Notes under the pieces: generated by a model
The model's input: only the letters and a program-made list of their open reading frames with translations
Database searches by the model: none
Told to the model about the DNA's origin: nothing
Made by a program: the position numbers and the translations under genes
DNA from: an uncultured Bacilli bacterium
GTDB lineage: Bacteria > Bacillota_I > Bacilli_A > RF39 > UBA660
Assembly (NCBI GenBank): GCA_910577505.1
Contig: CAJTLN010000002.1
Span: 440,916 to 504,915, forward strand
Direction of reading: 5' to 3'
DNA length: 64,000 nucleotides
Part shown: piece by piece, positions 17,343-26,188 of the stretch
Position numbering within the stretch: position 1 is the stretch's first letter
Layout: every line of letters begins with the position of its first letter

Positions 17343-18386
17343 GTGTGTAGTGTGAAAAAAATAGCAGTTTGTATTCCAAGTTATAACGAAAAAGAAAACA
17401 TTCAAAATATTACAGCACAAGTTGATTTAGCACTTGATTATATTAAAAATGATGAAGTCACAAAATATATTGTTAATTGTGATAATAGTAGCCCTGATGG
17501 GACAAATGATTATTTTAATAAAGTCGAGACAAAGCATAAAAAAATTAGTATTATTGCTAATAATAATGGAAAAGGTGTTAATGTTCGAAATTTTTTTAAA
17601 TTTGTTTTAGATAATGACATTGACTACTCTTTTACTATAGATGCTGATTTAAGAAGTTTTAAAGTTGATTGGCTTGTTAAAATGTATGAGAAACTTGATG
17701 AAGGGTTTGATTATGTAGTTCCTAATTATAAAAGAAGGAAAGAAGAAGGAAATACAACTAATCATTTTGTTGTACCTGTTTTATATAATGTTTATGGTAA
17801 GTTTATAAGACAACCTATTGCTGGCGATTTTGCTTTTAATAAAAAGTTTGTAGAAGAAATAATGAATGAAGAGTTTTCCCCTTATATATTAAAATATGGA
17901 ATAGATATATTTATGACTGTAACAGCTATAGTTAAAGATTTAAAAATTACAGAAGTTAATTTAGAAGAAAAAGTACATGCTCCTAGTTATATGAAAATGG
18001 ATGTTATATTTGAAAATGTTTTAAGGGCTTTTAGTGAAGTTTATAGACATTATAAACCAACAGGACATAAAGAAAATATTGGGTATGACCCTTTTGTATA
18101 TGATAATGAAATGTGTGAGTTTAGAGATGAAATTAATGATAAATATTTGAACTCGTTGAAAAGAATTGGTATACCTTGTTATTATGATGACATATTAAAT
18201 TATTGGGTTAGTTTACTTAAAGAATTTATTACGGAAGTTGAAGATCCACCAGAAGAACTAATTACTAAAATGAAAGATGCCTTTATTTGTCGTACAGTAT
18301 CGTTTTGGGATGAAATGAATTTTAAGAAAAAGGCAGATTGGGAAAATGAATTAATTGAAATGACATATTTAGTGGGAAGGAAGTAA
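17343..18386 (+). CDS. GT2-fold glycosyltransferase, glucosyl-3-phosphoglycerate-synthase-like
   Basis: Up to 347 residues. The start is uncertain: GTG at 17343 or GTG at 17352 (VKKIAVCIPSYNE), with no strong ribosome site for either. The GT-A opening motif AVCIPSYNEKENI, a DNSSPDGT acidic block, a DAD metal motif (residues 100-102, TIDADLRS) and QPIAGDFAF near residue 157 resemble retaining glycosyltransferases of the GpgS/mannosylglycerate type rather than ordinary dolichol-phosphate GT2 enzymes. These transfer a sugar from an NDP-sugar to a small acid such as 3-phosphoglycerate. No membrane helix. It is the first gene of a four-gene operon with 5- and 7-base spacings to the next two genes. 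Substrate unknown. Confidence 0.78.
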   Translation: MCSVKKIAVCIPSYNEKENIQNITAQVDLALDYIKNDEVTKYIVNCDNSSPDGTNDYFNKVETKHKKISIIANNNGKGVNVRNFFKFVLDNDIDYSFTIDADLRSFKVDWLVKMYEKLDEGFDYVVPNYKRRKEEGNTTNHFVVPVLYNVYGKFIRQPIAGDFAFNKKFVEEIMNEEFSPYILKYGIDIFMTVTAIVKDLKITEVNLEEKVHAPSYMKMDVIFENVLRAFSEVYRHYKPTGHKENIGYDPFVYDNEMCEFRDEINDKYLNSLKRIGIPCYYDDILNYWVSLLKEFITEVEDPPEELITKMKDAFICRTVSFWDEMNFKKKADWENELIEMTYLVGRK

Positions 18387-18391
18387 AATAT

Positions 18392-19588
18392 ATGGAATTA
18401 AAAATTGTTAAGGACTATAAAGATCCAGAAGATGGAAACATTGAAATAGTAGAAAGAAAGGGAATTGGACATCCTGATACAATAGCCGATAAATTAGCTG
18501 AGGAATGTTCAAGAGTTTATGCAAAATATTGTCAAGATCATTATGGGTGTATATTACATCATAATATAGATAAGTTGTATGTTGGTGGTGGTTTATTCTT
18601 GCTTGAAGATGGTGAAATTGTACGCCATAATAAGATAAGAGTGGAACTAAATGGACGTGTATCAAATGCAATGAATGGAGAAACAATTGATTTAGAAGCA
18701 TTATTTGTGCCTGTTATTGAAGAATATTTTAATACGATAATGCCAAGAATTAATGCTAAAGAAGATTTAGATATAAAAATAAATTGTACACAATTTTCTA
18801 AGAGAGATTATTGGTATGCGCCAAGAAATATTGATGATGTTCCTGATGCTAAAGATTTATTTGCAGCTGATACATCATTATGTGTATTACACGGAACTAA
18901 AACTTTTTGTGAAAATCTTGCTTTAGAATTAGAACAATCTTTTTGGGAATATAATGAAAAAGGTTATGCTTGCCCTATTTATCCTGAAATTGGTCAAGAT
19001 ATAAAAGTTATGGTTAGTAGAATAAATGATGAAGTTGTTACATCAATATCTATGCCTGTATTTAAAGATTGCTATAATAATTACGAAGAATTTGCAGCAA
19101 TTGTTAAAAAACACGAAGAAAGACTTACATTAATAGCAGATAAAATACCAAATCCACAAAATTATAAATATAAGATAGAAATTGATAGAATGCCTGATGG
19201 TAGCTATCAAAATTATACTTTAGTTTTAGGAAGCTGCATTGAATGTGGTGAAGAAGGCGTTGTTGGTCGTGGAAATAATGCACAAGGACTAATATCTTCT
19301 TTTAGAGAACATACTGTTGAGGCTCCTTGTGGCAAAAATGAACGTTACCATACAGGAAGAGTTGTTAACTTTATGGGTAGCAATGCTGTAAGAAGAATTA
19401 ATGATGAATTAAGAGTTAAAACAACGCTTTATTGTTTAACAAGAAATCGTGGTTCTCTTACCCGTCCTTTCCTATTCTATCTTAGTGTTAATGATGATAG
19501 TAAAAATGAACAAATAAATAAAATAATTGAAGAAGAATTTACTGAAAACTTTGTAGAAAGAATTTTAGTATCAAATAAATTAGTATAG
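18392..19588 (+). CDS. Archaeal-type S-adenosylmethionine synthetase
   Basis: 398 residues, the size of the archaeal MAT family (COG1812), which is only remotely similar to bacterial MetK. Visible blocks include ERKGIGHPDTIADKLAEE at the N-terminus (GHPDT at 26-30), NIDKLYVGGG, and GVVGRGNNAQGLIS with the family's glycine-rich active-site loop. It makes SAM from methionine and ATP. In a bacterium such a copy is usually extra and sits in a dedicated gene cluster. Here it lies directly behind a glycosyltransferase and faces a SAM-dependent DUF3419-like protein. Start ATG at 18392, five bases after the upstream stop. Whether the genome also has ordinary metK cannot be seen here. Confidence 0.88.
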   Translation: MELKIVKDYKDPEDGNIEIVERKGIGHPDTIADKLAEECSRVYAKYCQDHYGCILHHNIDKLYVGGGLFLLEDGEIVRHNKIRVELNGRVSNAMNGETIDLEALFVPVIEEYFNTIMPRINAKEDLDIKINCTQFSKRDYWYAPRNIDDVPDAKDLFAADTSLCVLHGTKTFCENLALELEQSFWEYNEKGYACPIYPEIGQDIKVMVSRINDEVVTSISMPVFKDCYNNYEEFAAIVKKHEERLTLIADKIPNPQNYKYKIEIDRMPDGSYQNYTLVLGSCIECGEEGVVGRGNNAQGLISSFREHTVEAPCGKNERYHTGRVVNFMGSNAVRRINDELRVKTTLYCLTRNRGSLTRPFLFYLSVNDDSKNEQINKIIEEEFTENFVERILVSNKLV

Positions 19589-19595
19589 GTGGCTC

Positions 19596-20570
19596 ATGGA
19601 AACTTTTTGTATAGAGGTATTAGGTTGTAAAGTAAGATATATAAGTGATAAACCGCTTTTAGATTATTTTATTAAACATAAAGACTTTATGGAATTTTAT
19701 GATGCAAGTATTATTGCTGATAGTGATGATGTAAAATATACAGTTGAATATCACGACAATAAAGATATCACTAAACCAATTGTTGTTACTGATAGAAAGA
19801 TGATTGTAAATTACCCAGGAAGTGAACTAACTGAATCCAATTTACTTTATTTAGGCTTTAGTTTTTTAGAAAAACAATTTGGAGAAATGGGCGTTTGCTC
19901 TTGTCATTCAGCTTGTGTTGTAAAGAATGGTGAAGCTACTTTGCTTATTGGTGAAGCTGGAGCTGGTAAAACTAGTTTAGCTATAAATCTCTGTCAACAA
20001 TATGGCTATAGTCTTTTAAGTAATGATATGACTTTAATTGGTGAGGATGACGGTTATATTTATGCTTGTGGTGGTACTAAGTTTGTTAATTTAAGATTAT
20101 TATCCGTAAAAACTAATATGCCTTCTTTACTTTATTTATTTCAAAATGATAATAAAGATTTATGGACTAATAAAGTATCTGTTATGGCAAGTAGTATTGG
20201 AATAAAAGAAGAGTATAATATTACCCACATTAAAAATATTTTATTTGTACATATAGATGCAAGAGATAAATTCAAAGTTGCTAATGGTGATAGTTGGAGA
20301 AACAATTTCTTGCTTTATCAAAATGTATCTTCACACATACGTGGAACTGCATCAACATTTGTTAACAAAAAAGGATATCCTATTGGATATATTCCTTCTT
20401 TTGAAACAGAAGATACTTACAATAAGAGGATGAGATTGATAAACTCTATTAATGTCAATCCTAATTACCATTATGTATCTGGGGCATTAGATGAGGTTTT
20501 AGAATATATAGATAGTTTATCAAGAGAAAAAGATGAAAAGAAATTGGAGAAAAACAATGGAAAAAAATGA
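19596..20570 (+). CDS. HPr-kinase-like P-loop protein
   Basis: 324 residues. Residues ~100-250 resemble the C-terminal kinase domain of HPr kinase/phosphorylase: CHSACVVKNGEATLLIGEAGAGKTSLA with Walker A GEAGAGKTS at 119-127, then SNDMTLI in the position of the family's second acidic site. The N-terminal HPrK domain is absent and the rest of the protein is different. Such HPrK-like proteins outside sugar regulation occur in biosynthetic clusters, where they phosphorylate a small molecule or peptide rather than HPr. Start ATG at 19596, seven bases from the SAM synthetase stop, with a weak GGTGG site. The lysine-rich C-terminus overlaps the Nudix gene by 14 bases. Target unknown. Confidence 0.72.
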   Translation: METFCIEVLGCKVRYISDKPLLDYFIKHKDFMEFYDASIIADSDDVKYTVEYHDNKDITKPIVVTDRKMIVNYPGSELTESNLLYLGFSFLEKQFGEMGVCSCHSACVVKNGEATLLIGEAGAGKTSLAINLCQQYGYSLLSNDMTLIGEDDGYIYACGGTKFVNLRLLSVKTNMPSLLYLFQNDNKDLWTNKVSVMASSIGIKEEYNITHIKNILFVHIDARDKFKVANGDSWRNNFLLYQNVSSHIRGTASTFVNKKGYPIGYIPSFETEDTYNKRMRLINSINVNPNYHYVSGALDEVLEYIDSLSREKDEKKLEKNNGKK

Positions 20571-21033
20571 TATTTCATATAAGAATGAAGAATTTAAGAC
20601 AAAATTTAATTTTAGAGTTGCTTTAATTGCTACAAATGGAGATAAAATATTATTACAAAAGTCTGATAAAGATGATTACTGGTCTTTAATTGGCGGAAGA
20701 GTTAGATTAAATGAAGATACTAAAAGTGCTATTATAAGAGAAATTTTAGAAGAAACTGGTGTTACTTTAGAAAAAAGTGAACTAAGTTTAATTAAAGTAA
20801 TAGAAAATTTCTTCACATATAAAGATACAAGATTTCATGAAATTCTTTATATTTATAAAGTAGATAAAAATGAAATATTAAGTATCATGGATGAATTCAA
20901 GACTTTAGATAAGGATTGTGTTATAAATAAATGGATTGATACTAGTGAGTTAGAAAATATGGATATTAGACCTGCGATAGTTAAAAAATGTTATAGTGAT
21001 AATACATTATCTAGTGAACTTATTATTGAATAA
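20557..21033 (+). CDS. Nudix hydrolase
   Basis: 158 residues from the ATG at 20557, preferred over 20533 because TTGGAG sits seven bases before it. The Nudix box is complete: GRVRLNEDTKSAII then REILEETGV, fitting GX5EX7REUXEEXGU. Residues ~20-45 carry the usual ALIATNGDKILLQK and WSLIGGR strands. Nudix enzymes cleave nucleoside diphosphates linked to another group, for example NDP-sugars or oxidised nucleotides. Last gene of the operon, overlapping the HPrK-like gene, so translation is probably coupled. A role in removing an NDP-sugar by-product of the glycosyltransferase is possible but not shown. Confidence 0.9.
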   Translation: MEKNDISYKNEEFKTKFNFRVALIATNGDKILLQKSDKDDYWSLIGGRVRLNEDTKSAIIREILEETGVTLEKSELSLIKVIENFFTYKDTRFHEILYIYKVDKNEILSIMDEFKTLDKDCVINKWIDTSELENMDIRPAIVKKCYSDNTLSSELIIE

Positions 21034-21065
21034 AAGACATTTAGCTAAAAACTAAATGTCTTTTT
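21032..21065 (+). terminator. Terminator between the operon and the convergent DUF3419-like gene
   Basis: Thirteen-base arms AAAAGACATTTAG and CTAAATGTCTTTT, seven-base loop, then T. It overlaps the stop of the minus-strand gene and probably serves both directions. Confidence 0.88.
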
Positions 21066-22080
21066 ATTTGTGGCGATATGTTAAAACAACGTTATCTGTA
21101 TCTCTACCCTCTTCGCGTTCGACACCAGGAATGAAATCAAATGAGTAATTATCTGGCCATTTTTTTATTAAATTAGGTACTATACCATTTTTTATTTCTT
21201 CCCTTGTTACCATTGGTGTGATTATACTTTTATATGGAGTATAGGGAATATTTAACATTGATTTTAGTGAATCACTAGCAATCTCAAAACCATATGCAGC
21301 TTGAATTACACCTTTGTCTGTTAAAAGATTACTTAGTTCTTTTCTAATGAACATATTAACTTTATAAGGTGTATCTAAAGTACGTAACTTACTATAATAT
21401 TGAAAAAGATTATCTAAAATAATTAAATCATATTTATCTTTAAAAAATTTAGGTACATCTTCGATTGATAATTGATGATAACTAAATTGGCATTCGCCTG
21501 AAAGTAATATCTCTTTAAGTTTATTATAATCCTCTTTATTATATAAAGAAATGTTCTTTTTTAAATAGCTTCTGGTAACATTGTATTCAAAACGAAATAA
21601 GGCACTCATGATTATGTCAGGGCTATAAAACATTTCAAATATTGGTTCTAGAACAAATATGACATCTTCTGGTAGAAAATATACTAATCTTTCAAATAAA
21701 CCATTTCCTAACAAATTAGCTATATCTTTCTTTTGAAACATAAATGTTTGCTTATCTAATGTAAAATAATGAATAAATTCTTCATAATCTAAAACCATAA
21801 TAGCTGTTTTGAAAAATTCAAAAAATACTCTTTGCAATTCGTTAATATCAAACATATCTACTTTCTTAGCACCATGTAGTGCTGCTTCAAAGCCATGGGC
21901 TCCAGTTGCACCTAGTGCTAAAACACTTTCATAATTGTTATATAAAGATAAAGTTCCCTTAACGTTAGATGTTGGAGATAAATAAATAGAATCGTATTCT
22001 TTATGATTAGTATTACCTGGATTATACTTTTTAGTGGCTAAATTATATGCCTCTTGACGAGATTTGAATAAATCAGACAT
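21064..22080 (-). CDS. DUF3419/BtaA-like SAM-dependent transferase
   Basis: 338 residues with a Rossmann SAM-binding start at ~52-80: ESVLALGATGAHGFEAAL (Gly57, Gly60, Gly63) followed by VDMFDIN, whose Asp78 would hold the ribose. The next stretch, ELQRVFFEFFKTAIMVLDYEEFIHYF, matches in spacing the 'DxNpxQ...ELK.AAi..L.YeeF..fF' pattern that I associate with DUF3419/BtaA, enzymes that transfer the 3-amino-3-carboxypropyl group of SAM to diacylglycerol. An ordinary methyltransferase is the alternative. It is convergent with the SAM-synthetase operon and shares its terminator, which suggests a functional link. The start follows GAAGTGA. It has its own strong promoter at 22104-22131. Confidence 0.6.
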   Translation of the reverse strand: MSDLFKSRQEAYNLATKKYNPGNTNHKEYDSIYLSPTSNVKGTLSLYNNYESVLALGATGAHGFEAALHGAKKVDMFDINELQRVFFEFFKTAIMVLDYEEFIHYFTLDKQTFMFQKKDIANLLGNGLFERLVYFLPEDVIFVLEPIFEMFYSPDIIMSALFRFEYNVTRSYLKKNISLYNKEDYNKLKEILLSGECQFSYHQLSIEDVPKFFKDKYDLIILDNLFQYYSKLRTLDTPYKVNMFIRKELSNLLTDKGVIQAAYGFEIASDSLKSMLNIPYTPYKSIITPMVTREEIKNGIVPNLIKKWPDNYSFDFIPGVEREEGRDTDNVVLTYRHK

Positions 22081-22103
22081 AAAATCACTTCTTTTCTGTG
22101 TTT

Positions 22104-22131
22104 ATTATATTTTTATTTTAATAAAAGTCAA
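22104..22131 (-). promoter_or_regulatory. Promoter of the DUF3419-like gene
   Basis: On the minus strand -35 TTGACT (22126-22131), 16-base spacer, -10 TATAAT (22104-22109), about 20 bases before the ribosome site. The remaining ~70 bases to the PBP gene are AT-rich with no clear second promoter. Confidence 0.75.
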
Positions 22132-22204
22132 ATAAATTATATCTATTTATACATTTAACTTATTAATTTTGATATTTTAACATATTATTTAGTGGTGAAG
22201 ACTA

Positions 22205-24109
22205 ATGTTTATGAAAGATAAGCAGTTTAGAATTAAGATAGTTTTAATTATGATAATTGTAATATTTTTATTTATTCTAGGAAGAATATTTTATATACAA
22301 GTATTTAGCTATAATAAACTCAATAATTTAGCGCAAGCATTATGGCAAAGAAATTTACCTATTACGGCGGATAGAGGCAGAATACTTGATAGAAATGGAA
22401 AAGTGTTGGCTACTAATATAACTACTACTACTCTATATGTTGTCCCTAATCAAATAGTTGATAAAGAAGATACTGCAAAAAAACTATCTGAAATATTAAA
22501 TGCTGATTATGATAAAATACTTGCTCATTTAACTAAAAGAACTTCGCTAGAAAAAGTGAATCCTGAAGGAAGGCAGCTCGATAGTGATACTGCTGATAAA
22601 ATTAACAACTTAAATATTGATGGTTTATATTTGATGAAAGAGTCTAAAAGATACTATCCTTATGAGGATGTTTTAGCGCATGTGCTTGGTTATGTAGGAA
22701 TAGATAATCAAGGTTTATCAGGCTTAGAACTAAAATATGATGAATATTTAACTGGTAAAGATGGGTCAATAAAATATACTTCTGATGGTAAAGGAAATAG
22801 ATTAAAATCAAGTGAAGCTTATGAAAAAGCTCAAAATGGAATGGACATATATTTAACTATTGATTTAGATATTCAGTTAGCGTTAGAAAAAGAATTAGCC
22901 AATACTTTTAGTAAATATAATCCTGAACAAGCTTTGTCTGTTGTAATGGATCCTAATACTGGAGAAGTTTTAGCTATGGGATCAAGGCCAACTTTTGATG
23001 CTAATAACTATAAAAATTATGACTTAGAAACGATAAATAGAAACCTGCCAATTTGGAAAAATTATGAGCCTGGATCAACTTTTAAAATAATAACTCTTGC
23101 TGCTTCTTTAGAAGAAGGAACTATAAACTTATTTGAGGATCATTATCATGATGGTGGTTCAATCACAGTAGAAGGTGCCAGAATAAAATGTTGGAAAAGT
23201 GGTGGCCATGGTAGCGAAACGATGTTAGAAGTAGTTGAAAATTCATGTAACCCAGGATTTGTTGTCATGGGGCAGAAACTTGGAACAGAAAGACTATATA
23301 ATTATGTTAAGAATTTTGGCTTTATGGAAAAAACGGGAATAGATTTAAATGGTGAATCTAAAGGTATTATGTTTGATTTAGAAAATATAGGTCCAGTTGA
23401 ACAAGCCACTATATCTTTTGGACAAGGTATAAGTGTTACTCCTATTCAACAAGTTACTGGTGTTAGTGCAGCGATTAATGGTGGTACTTTATATCAACCT
23501 TATGTAGTTAAATACATAACAGAACCTGAAACTAGTGATGTTATTTTAGAAAATAGTCCCCAAAAAGTTAGACAAGTTATTAGTGAGAAAACATCCGAAA
23601 TGGTAAGATTTGCCTTAGAAAGTGTCGTTTCTTCAGGTACTGGTAAAAATGCTTATATTGAAAATTATCGTGTGGGTGGCAAAACCGGTACAGCACAAAA
23701 AGTTAATAACGGAGTTTATATGAGTGGTAACTATATAGTTAGTTTTATGGGATTTTTACCAGCTGATAAACCAGAATATGTTGTTTATGTAGCGGTAGAT
23801 AATCCTAAAGGAATTACGCAATATGGTGGAACTGTTTCCGCTCCTATTGCAAAAAATATAATGAAAAATATTATAAGTATAAAGGGATTAAAACCTAGTA
23901 GTGATGTAACACCTAGAGAATATACTTGGTTAGATACAAAATATGTTAAAGCGCCTAATGTAGTTGGCAAGACAAAAAAAGAAGCATCTACTATACTTAA
24001 AGGATTTACAATTGAATATAGTGGAACTGGAGAAAATATTATATATCAAGAACCTGAGGCTGATATATATGTAAAAGAGAATGCAACTATTAAGGTTATG
24101 TTAGGATAA
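22205..24109 (+). CDS. Class B penicillin-binding protein with one PASTA domain
   Basis: 634 residues: one N-terminal membrane helix (~10-32), a PBP dimerisation domain (ADRGRILDRNGKVLATN), a transpeptidase domain with PGSTFKII (Ser291), SCN in VVENSCNPGF, and GGKTGTAQK, then a single PASTA domain at ~578-634 (KAPNVVGKTKKEAS). This is the layout of SpoVD/PBP2x-like cell-division transpeptidases. It cross-links peptidoglycan and is the expected partner of a SEDS polymerase such as the protein at 14876-15958. It lies just before mraY as in division/cell-wall clusters, without ftsL or mraW visible upstream. The start follows GTGGTGA. A sporulation role (SpoVD) cannot be excluded, but no other spore gene is present. 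Confidence 0.94.
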   Translation: MFMKDKQFRIKIVLIMIIVIFLFILGRIFYIQVFSYNKLNNLAQALWQRNLPITADRGRILDRNGKVLATNITTTTLYVVPNQIVDKEDTAKKLSEILNADYDKILAHLTKRTSLEKVNPEGRQLDSDTADKINNLNIDGLYLMKESKRYYPYEDVLAHVLGYVGIDNQGLSGLELKYDEYLTGKDGSIKYTSDGKGNRLKSSEAYEKAQNGMDIYLTIDLDIQLALEKELANTFSKYNPEQALSVVMDPNTGEVLAMGSRPTFDANNYKNYDLETINRNLPIWKNYEPGSTFKIITLAASLEEGTINLFEDHYHDGGSITVEGARIKCWKSGGHGSETMLEVVENSCNPGFVVMGQKLGTERLYNYVKNFGFMEKTGIDLNGESKGIMFDLENIGPVEQATISFGQGISVTPIQQVTGVSAAINGGTLYQPYVVKYITEPETSDVILENSPQKVRQVISEKTSEMVRFALESVVSSGTGKNAYIENYRVGGKTGTAQKVNNGVYMSGNYIVSFMGFLPADKPEYVVYVAVDNPKGITQYGGTVSAPIAKNIMKNIISIKGLKPSSDVTPREYTWLDTKYVKAPNVVGKTKKEASTILKGFTIEYSGTGENIIYQEPEADIYVKENATIKVMLG

Positions 24110-24217
24110 TACTAAAATATAAAATTTAAGTAATTATTTAGAGGAAAAAAGTAAAATCTATTGTCTATGGAATGTCAATTTTTTATAATAGGCACATTAA
24201 GAGATATAAAATTGTAG

Positions 24218-24223
24218 TATAAT
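24218..24223 (+). promoter_or_regulatory. Candidate -10 box for mraY
   Basis: TATAAT followed 11 bases later by the AAGAGGTG ribosome site of mraY. The -35 region is poor (CATTAA at a 17-base spacing). The rest of 24110-24245 shows nothing else. Confidence 0.45.
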
Positions 24224-24245
24224 CAGTTAAGAAAGAGGTGTTTTC

Positions 24246-25238
24246 ATGCTTGTTTTAGCTAAAGCAGCGATGGCTATGATGCTTGGTTTTATCCTTTCGA
24301 TTATAGCTGGTTTAATTTTAATACCTATATTAAGAAAATTAAAAATTGGTCAAAATGTTAGTGCAACAGTTGGGGAAAGACATATAAAGAAAAATGGTAC
24401 TCCAACACTTGGAGGTTTAATATTTATTATACCTACTATAGTTACATTACTTTTGCTGAAAATAAAAGGAAGCATTGATTTATCATATAACTTAGTAATT
24501 ATATTAATAGTATTTGGATGCTATGGATTGCTAGGTCTTGCTGATGACTGGTTAAAGATAAAGTACCATAATAATAAAGGTTTAAGTATTATGTTTAAGT
24601 TACTATGCCAAATGGCAATAGCGTTAGTATTCTTCTATATATATATGACGAACGGTGGTTCACCAACTGTTGAAATTTCAAGCTTAGGAATATATATTAA
24701 TTTAAAATGGTTTTATGGTTTGTTTATTTTATTCTTCATGGTTGGTACATCTAACGCTGTTAATATTACGGATGGGTTAGATGGATTGGCCGGAGGATTA
24801 TCTGCTATTGCATTTATGGCTTATGGAATGCTTGCTTGGAATGCTGCTTGGATGAATGGACACCAAGAAGTTGGAATATTCTGCTTTGTACTTGTTGGAA
24901 CGTTACTTGGATTTTTATTATTCAACTCCCACCCAGCTAAAGTATTTATGGGAGATACAGGAAGTCTGGCTTTAGGTGGAGCTTTGGCTGCAACAGCAAT
25001 ATTAACTAAACATGAATTATCACTTGCGTTAGTTGGTGGTGTATTTGTTGTAGAAACCTTATCTTCTTTAATTCAAATGGTTGCAATTATTAAATTTAAA
25101 AAGAAAGTTTTTTTAATGGCACCCTTACATCATCATTTTGAACAACTAGGATGGGCAGAAACTGATATTGTAAAAGTATTCTATGTAGTTGGTTTACTGC
25201 TTGCGATGGCAGCTATTACATATGGTGTTTGGTTATAA
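24246..25238 (+). CDS. mraY: Phospho-N-acetylmuramoyl-pentapeptide transferase
   Basis: 330 residues with ten predicted membrane helices. Family blocks are all present: GTPTLGGLIFI, LLGLADDWLKIKY with the catalytic DD pair, NAVNITDGLDGLAGG, FLLFNSHPAKVFMGDTGSLALGG, and the C-terminal MAPLHHHFEQLGW. It moves phospho-MurNAc-pentapeptide from UDP to undecaprenyl phosphate to make lipid I at the inner membrane face. The start at 24246 follows AAGAGGTG. It is 136 bases behind the PBP gene and ends at a hairpin, so the rest of the usual mur/ftsW cluster is elsewhere. Confidence 0.97.
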   Translation: MLVLAKAAMAMMLGFILSIIAGLILIPILRKLKIGQNVSATVGERHIKKNGTPTLGGLIFIIPTIVTLLLLKIKGSIDLSYNLVIILIVFGCYGLLGLADDWLKIKYHNNKGLSIMFKLLCQMAIALVFFYIYMTNGGSPTVEISSLGIYINLKWFYGLFILFFMVGTSNAVNITDGLDGLAGGLSAIAFMAYGMLAWNAAWMNGHQEVGIFCFVLVGTLLGFLLFNSHPAKVFMGDTGSLALGGALAATAILTKHELSLALVGGVFVVETLSSLIQMVAIIKFKKKVFLMAPLHHHFEQLGWAETDIVKVFYVVGLLLAMAAITYGVWL

Positions 25239-25262
25239 CGTACTTAATGGTACGTTTTTTTA
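25237..25262 (+). terminator. mraY terminator
   Basis: Seven-base arms AACGTAC and GTACGTT with a six-base loop, then a T run; it starts within the mraY stop codon. Confidence 0.8.
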
Positions 25263-25270
25263 TTGTAATA

Positions 25271-25295
25271 AAAAAGATTAACATGTATGTTAACC
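25271..25295 (-). terminator. Terminator of the rRNA methyltransferase operon
   Basis: Arms GATTAACAT (25276-25284) and ATGTTAACC (25287-25295, one G-T pair). On the minus strand it is followed by six T. It abuts the stop codon at 25295. Confidence 0.65.
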
Positions 25296-26188
25296 TAGTT
25301 TTTCTTTCTTATTTTGGCAACGAAGAATCCTTCATATAATTCATTTGGTTTAACACAAAGCGTACCTTCTAATTTAACAGGTAGTTTTGGAATACTATTA
25401 TACTCTGTTATATCCAATGGAATAAGCTCTAAACTTTCATTTTCATTTAATAGTTCAATTATGATATTTTCATTTTCTTCTTTTAAAATACTACATGTTG
25501 AATATACTAATTCACCGTTTAATTTTAAATGTTTTATAGCTTCTCTAATTAAGTTTTTTTGAGTCATTATGGAGCGCTCTATTAGTTCTTCTGTAAAATT
25601 ATCCATTGTGCTTATATTTAGAGTTCCTGAACCACTACAAGGAGCATCTAAAAGGATTTTGTCAAACATGAAGTATTCATCAAGATTTCTAGCATCAACG
25701 TTTAATACTGATATTTTTTTAGCATCAAGATGATCAATGTTATATTTTAATCTTTCAAATCTCTTTTTATTTTTTTCAATTGCGGTAATTAATGATTCGT
25801 TGTTTGATAAAGCTGCTAATTCTGTTGTTTTCCCACCTGGGGCAGCAGTCATATCAAGAATAAGCTCACTAGTTTTAGGCTCAACGAATATAGGAGGAAG
25901 TTGAGAAGATAAATTCTGTAAGTATATTTTACCTGTTTTATAAGCGTCTATGGTTTTAATATCTTCAGATGTTTTATTTTCGATAATAAGTGAAAAATTG
26001 CTCCACTCTACTTCGCTATATTTAAAGCCTTTCTTAGTTAATATTTCTTTTACTTCTTCCATACAGCTTTTAATAGTGTTAACTCTTAATGTTGTTTTTC
26101 TTTCTTTGATATAACTATTAGTTATATCTAACACGATATCATGAGAATAATCATTGTTTAATTTTTCTAATAAAAAGTCTGGTATCAT
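25295..26188 (-). CDS. RNA m5C methyltransferase (RsmB/NOP2 family)
   Basis: 297 residues, shorter than RsmB because there is no N-terminal NusB-like domain. The SAM-binding segment LILDMTAAPGGKTTELA and both catalytic cysteine motifs are clear: DAPCSGSGTLN and YSTCSILKEEN. Family members methylate C5 of cytosine in 16S rRNA or tRNA. Translation start ATG at 26188, immediately after the TAA of the HAD gene, with GTGAGATG upstream. Third gene of a three-gene unit with the HAD and PP-loop genes, a set that suggests RNA modification. The exact target base is not determinable. Confidence 0.9.
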   Translation of the reverse strand: MIPDFLLEKLNNDYSHDIVLDITNSYIKERKTTLRVNTIKSCMEEVKEILTKKGFKYSEVEWSNFSLIIENKTSEDIKTIDAYKTGKIYLQNLSSQLPPIFVEPKTSELILDMTAAPGGKTTELAALSNNESLITAIEKNKKRFERLKYNIDHLDAKKISVLNVDARNLDEYFMFDKILLDAPCSGSGTLNISTMDNFTEELIERSIMTQKNLIREAIKHLKLNGELVYSTCSILKEENENIIIELLNENESLELIPLDITEYNSIPKLPVKLEGTLCVKPNELYEGFFVAKIRKKN

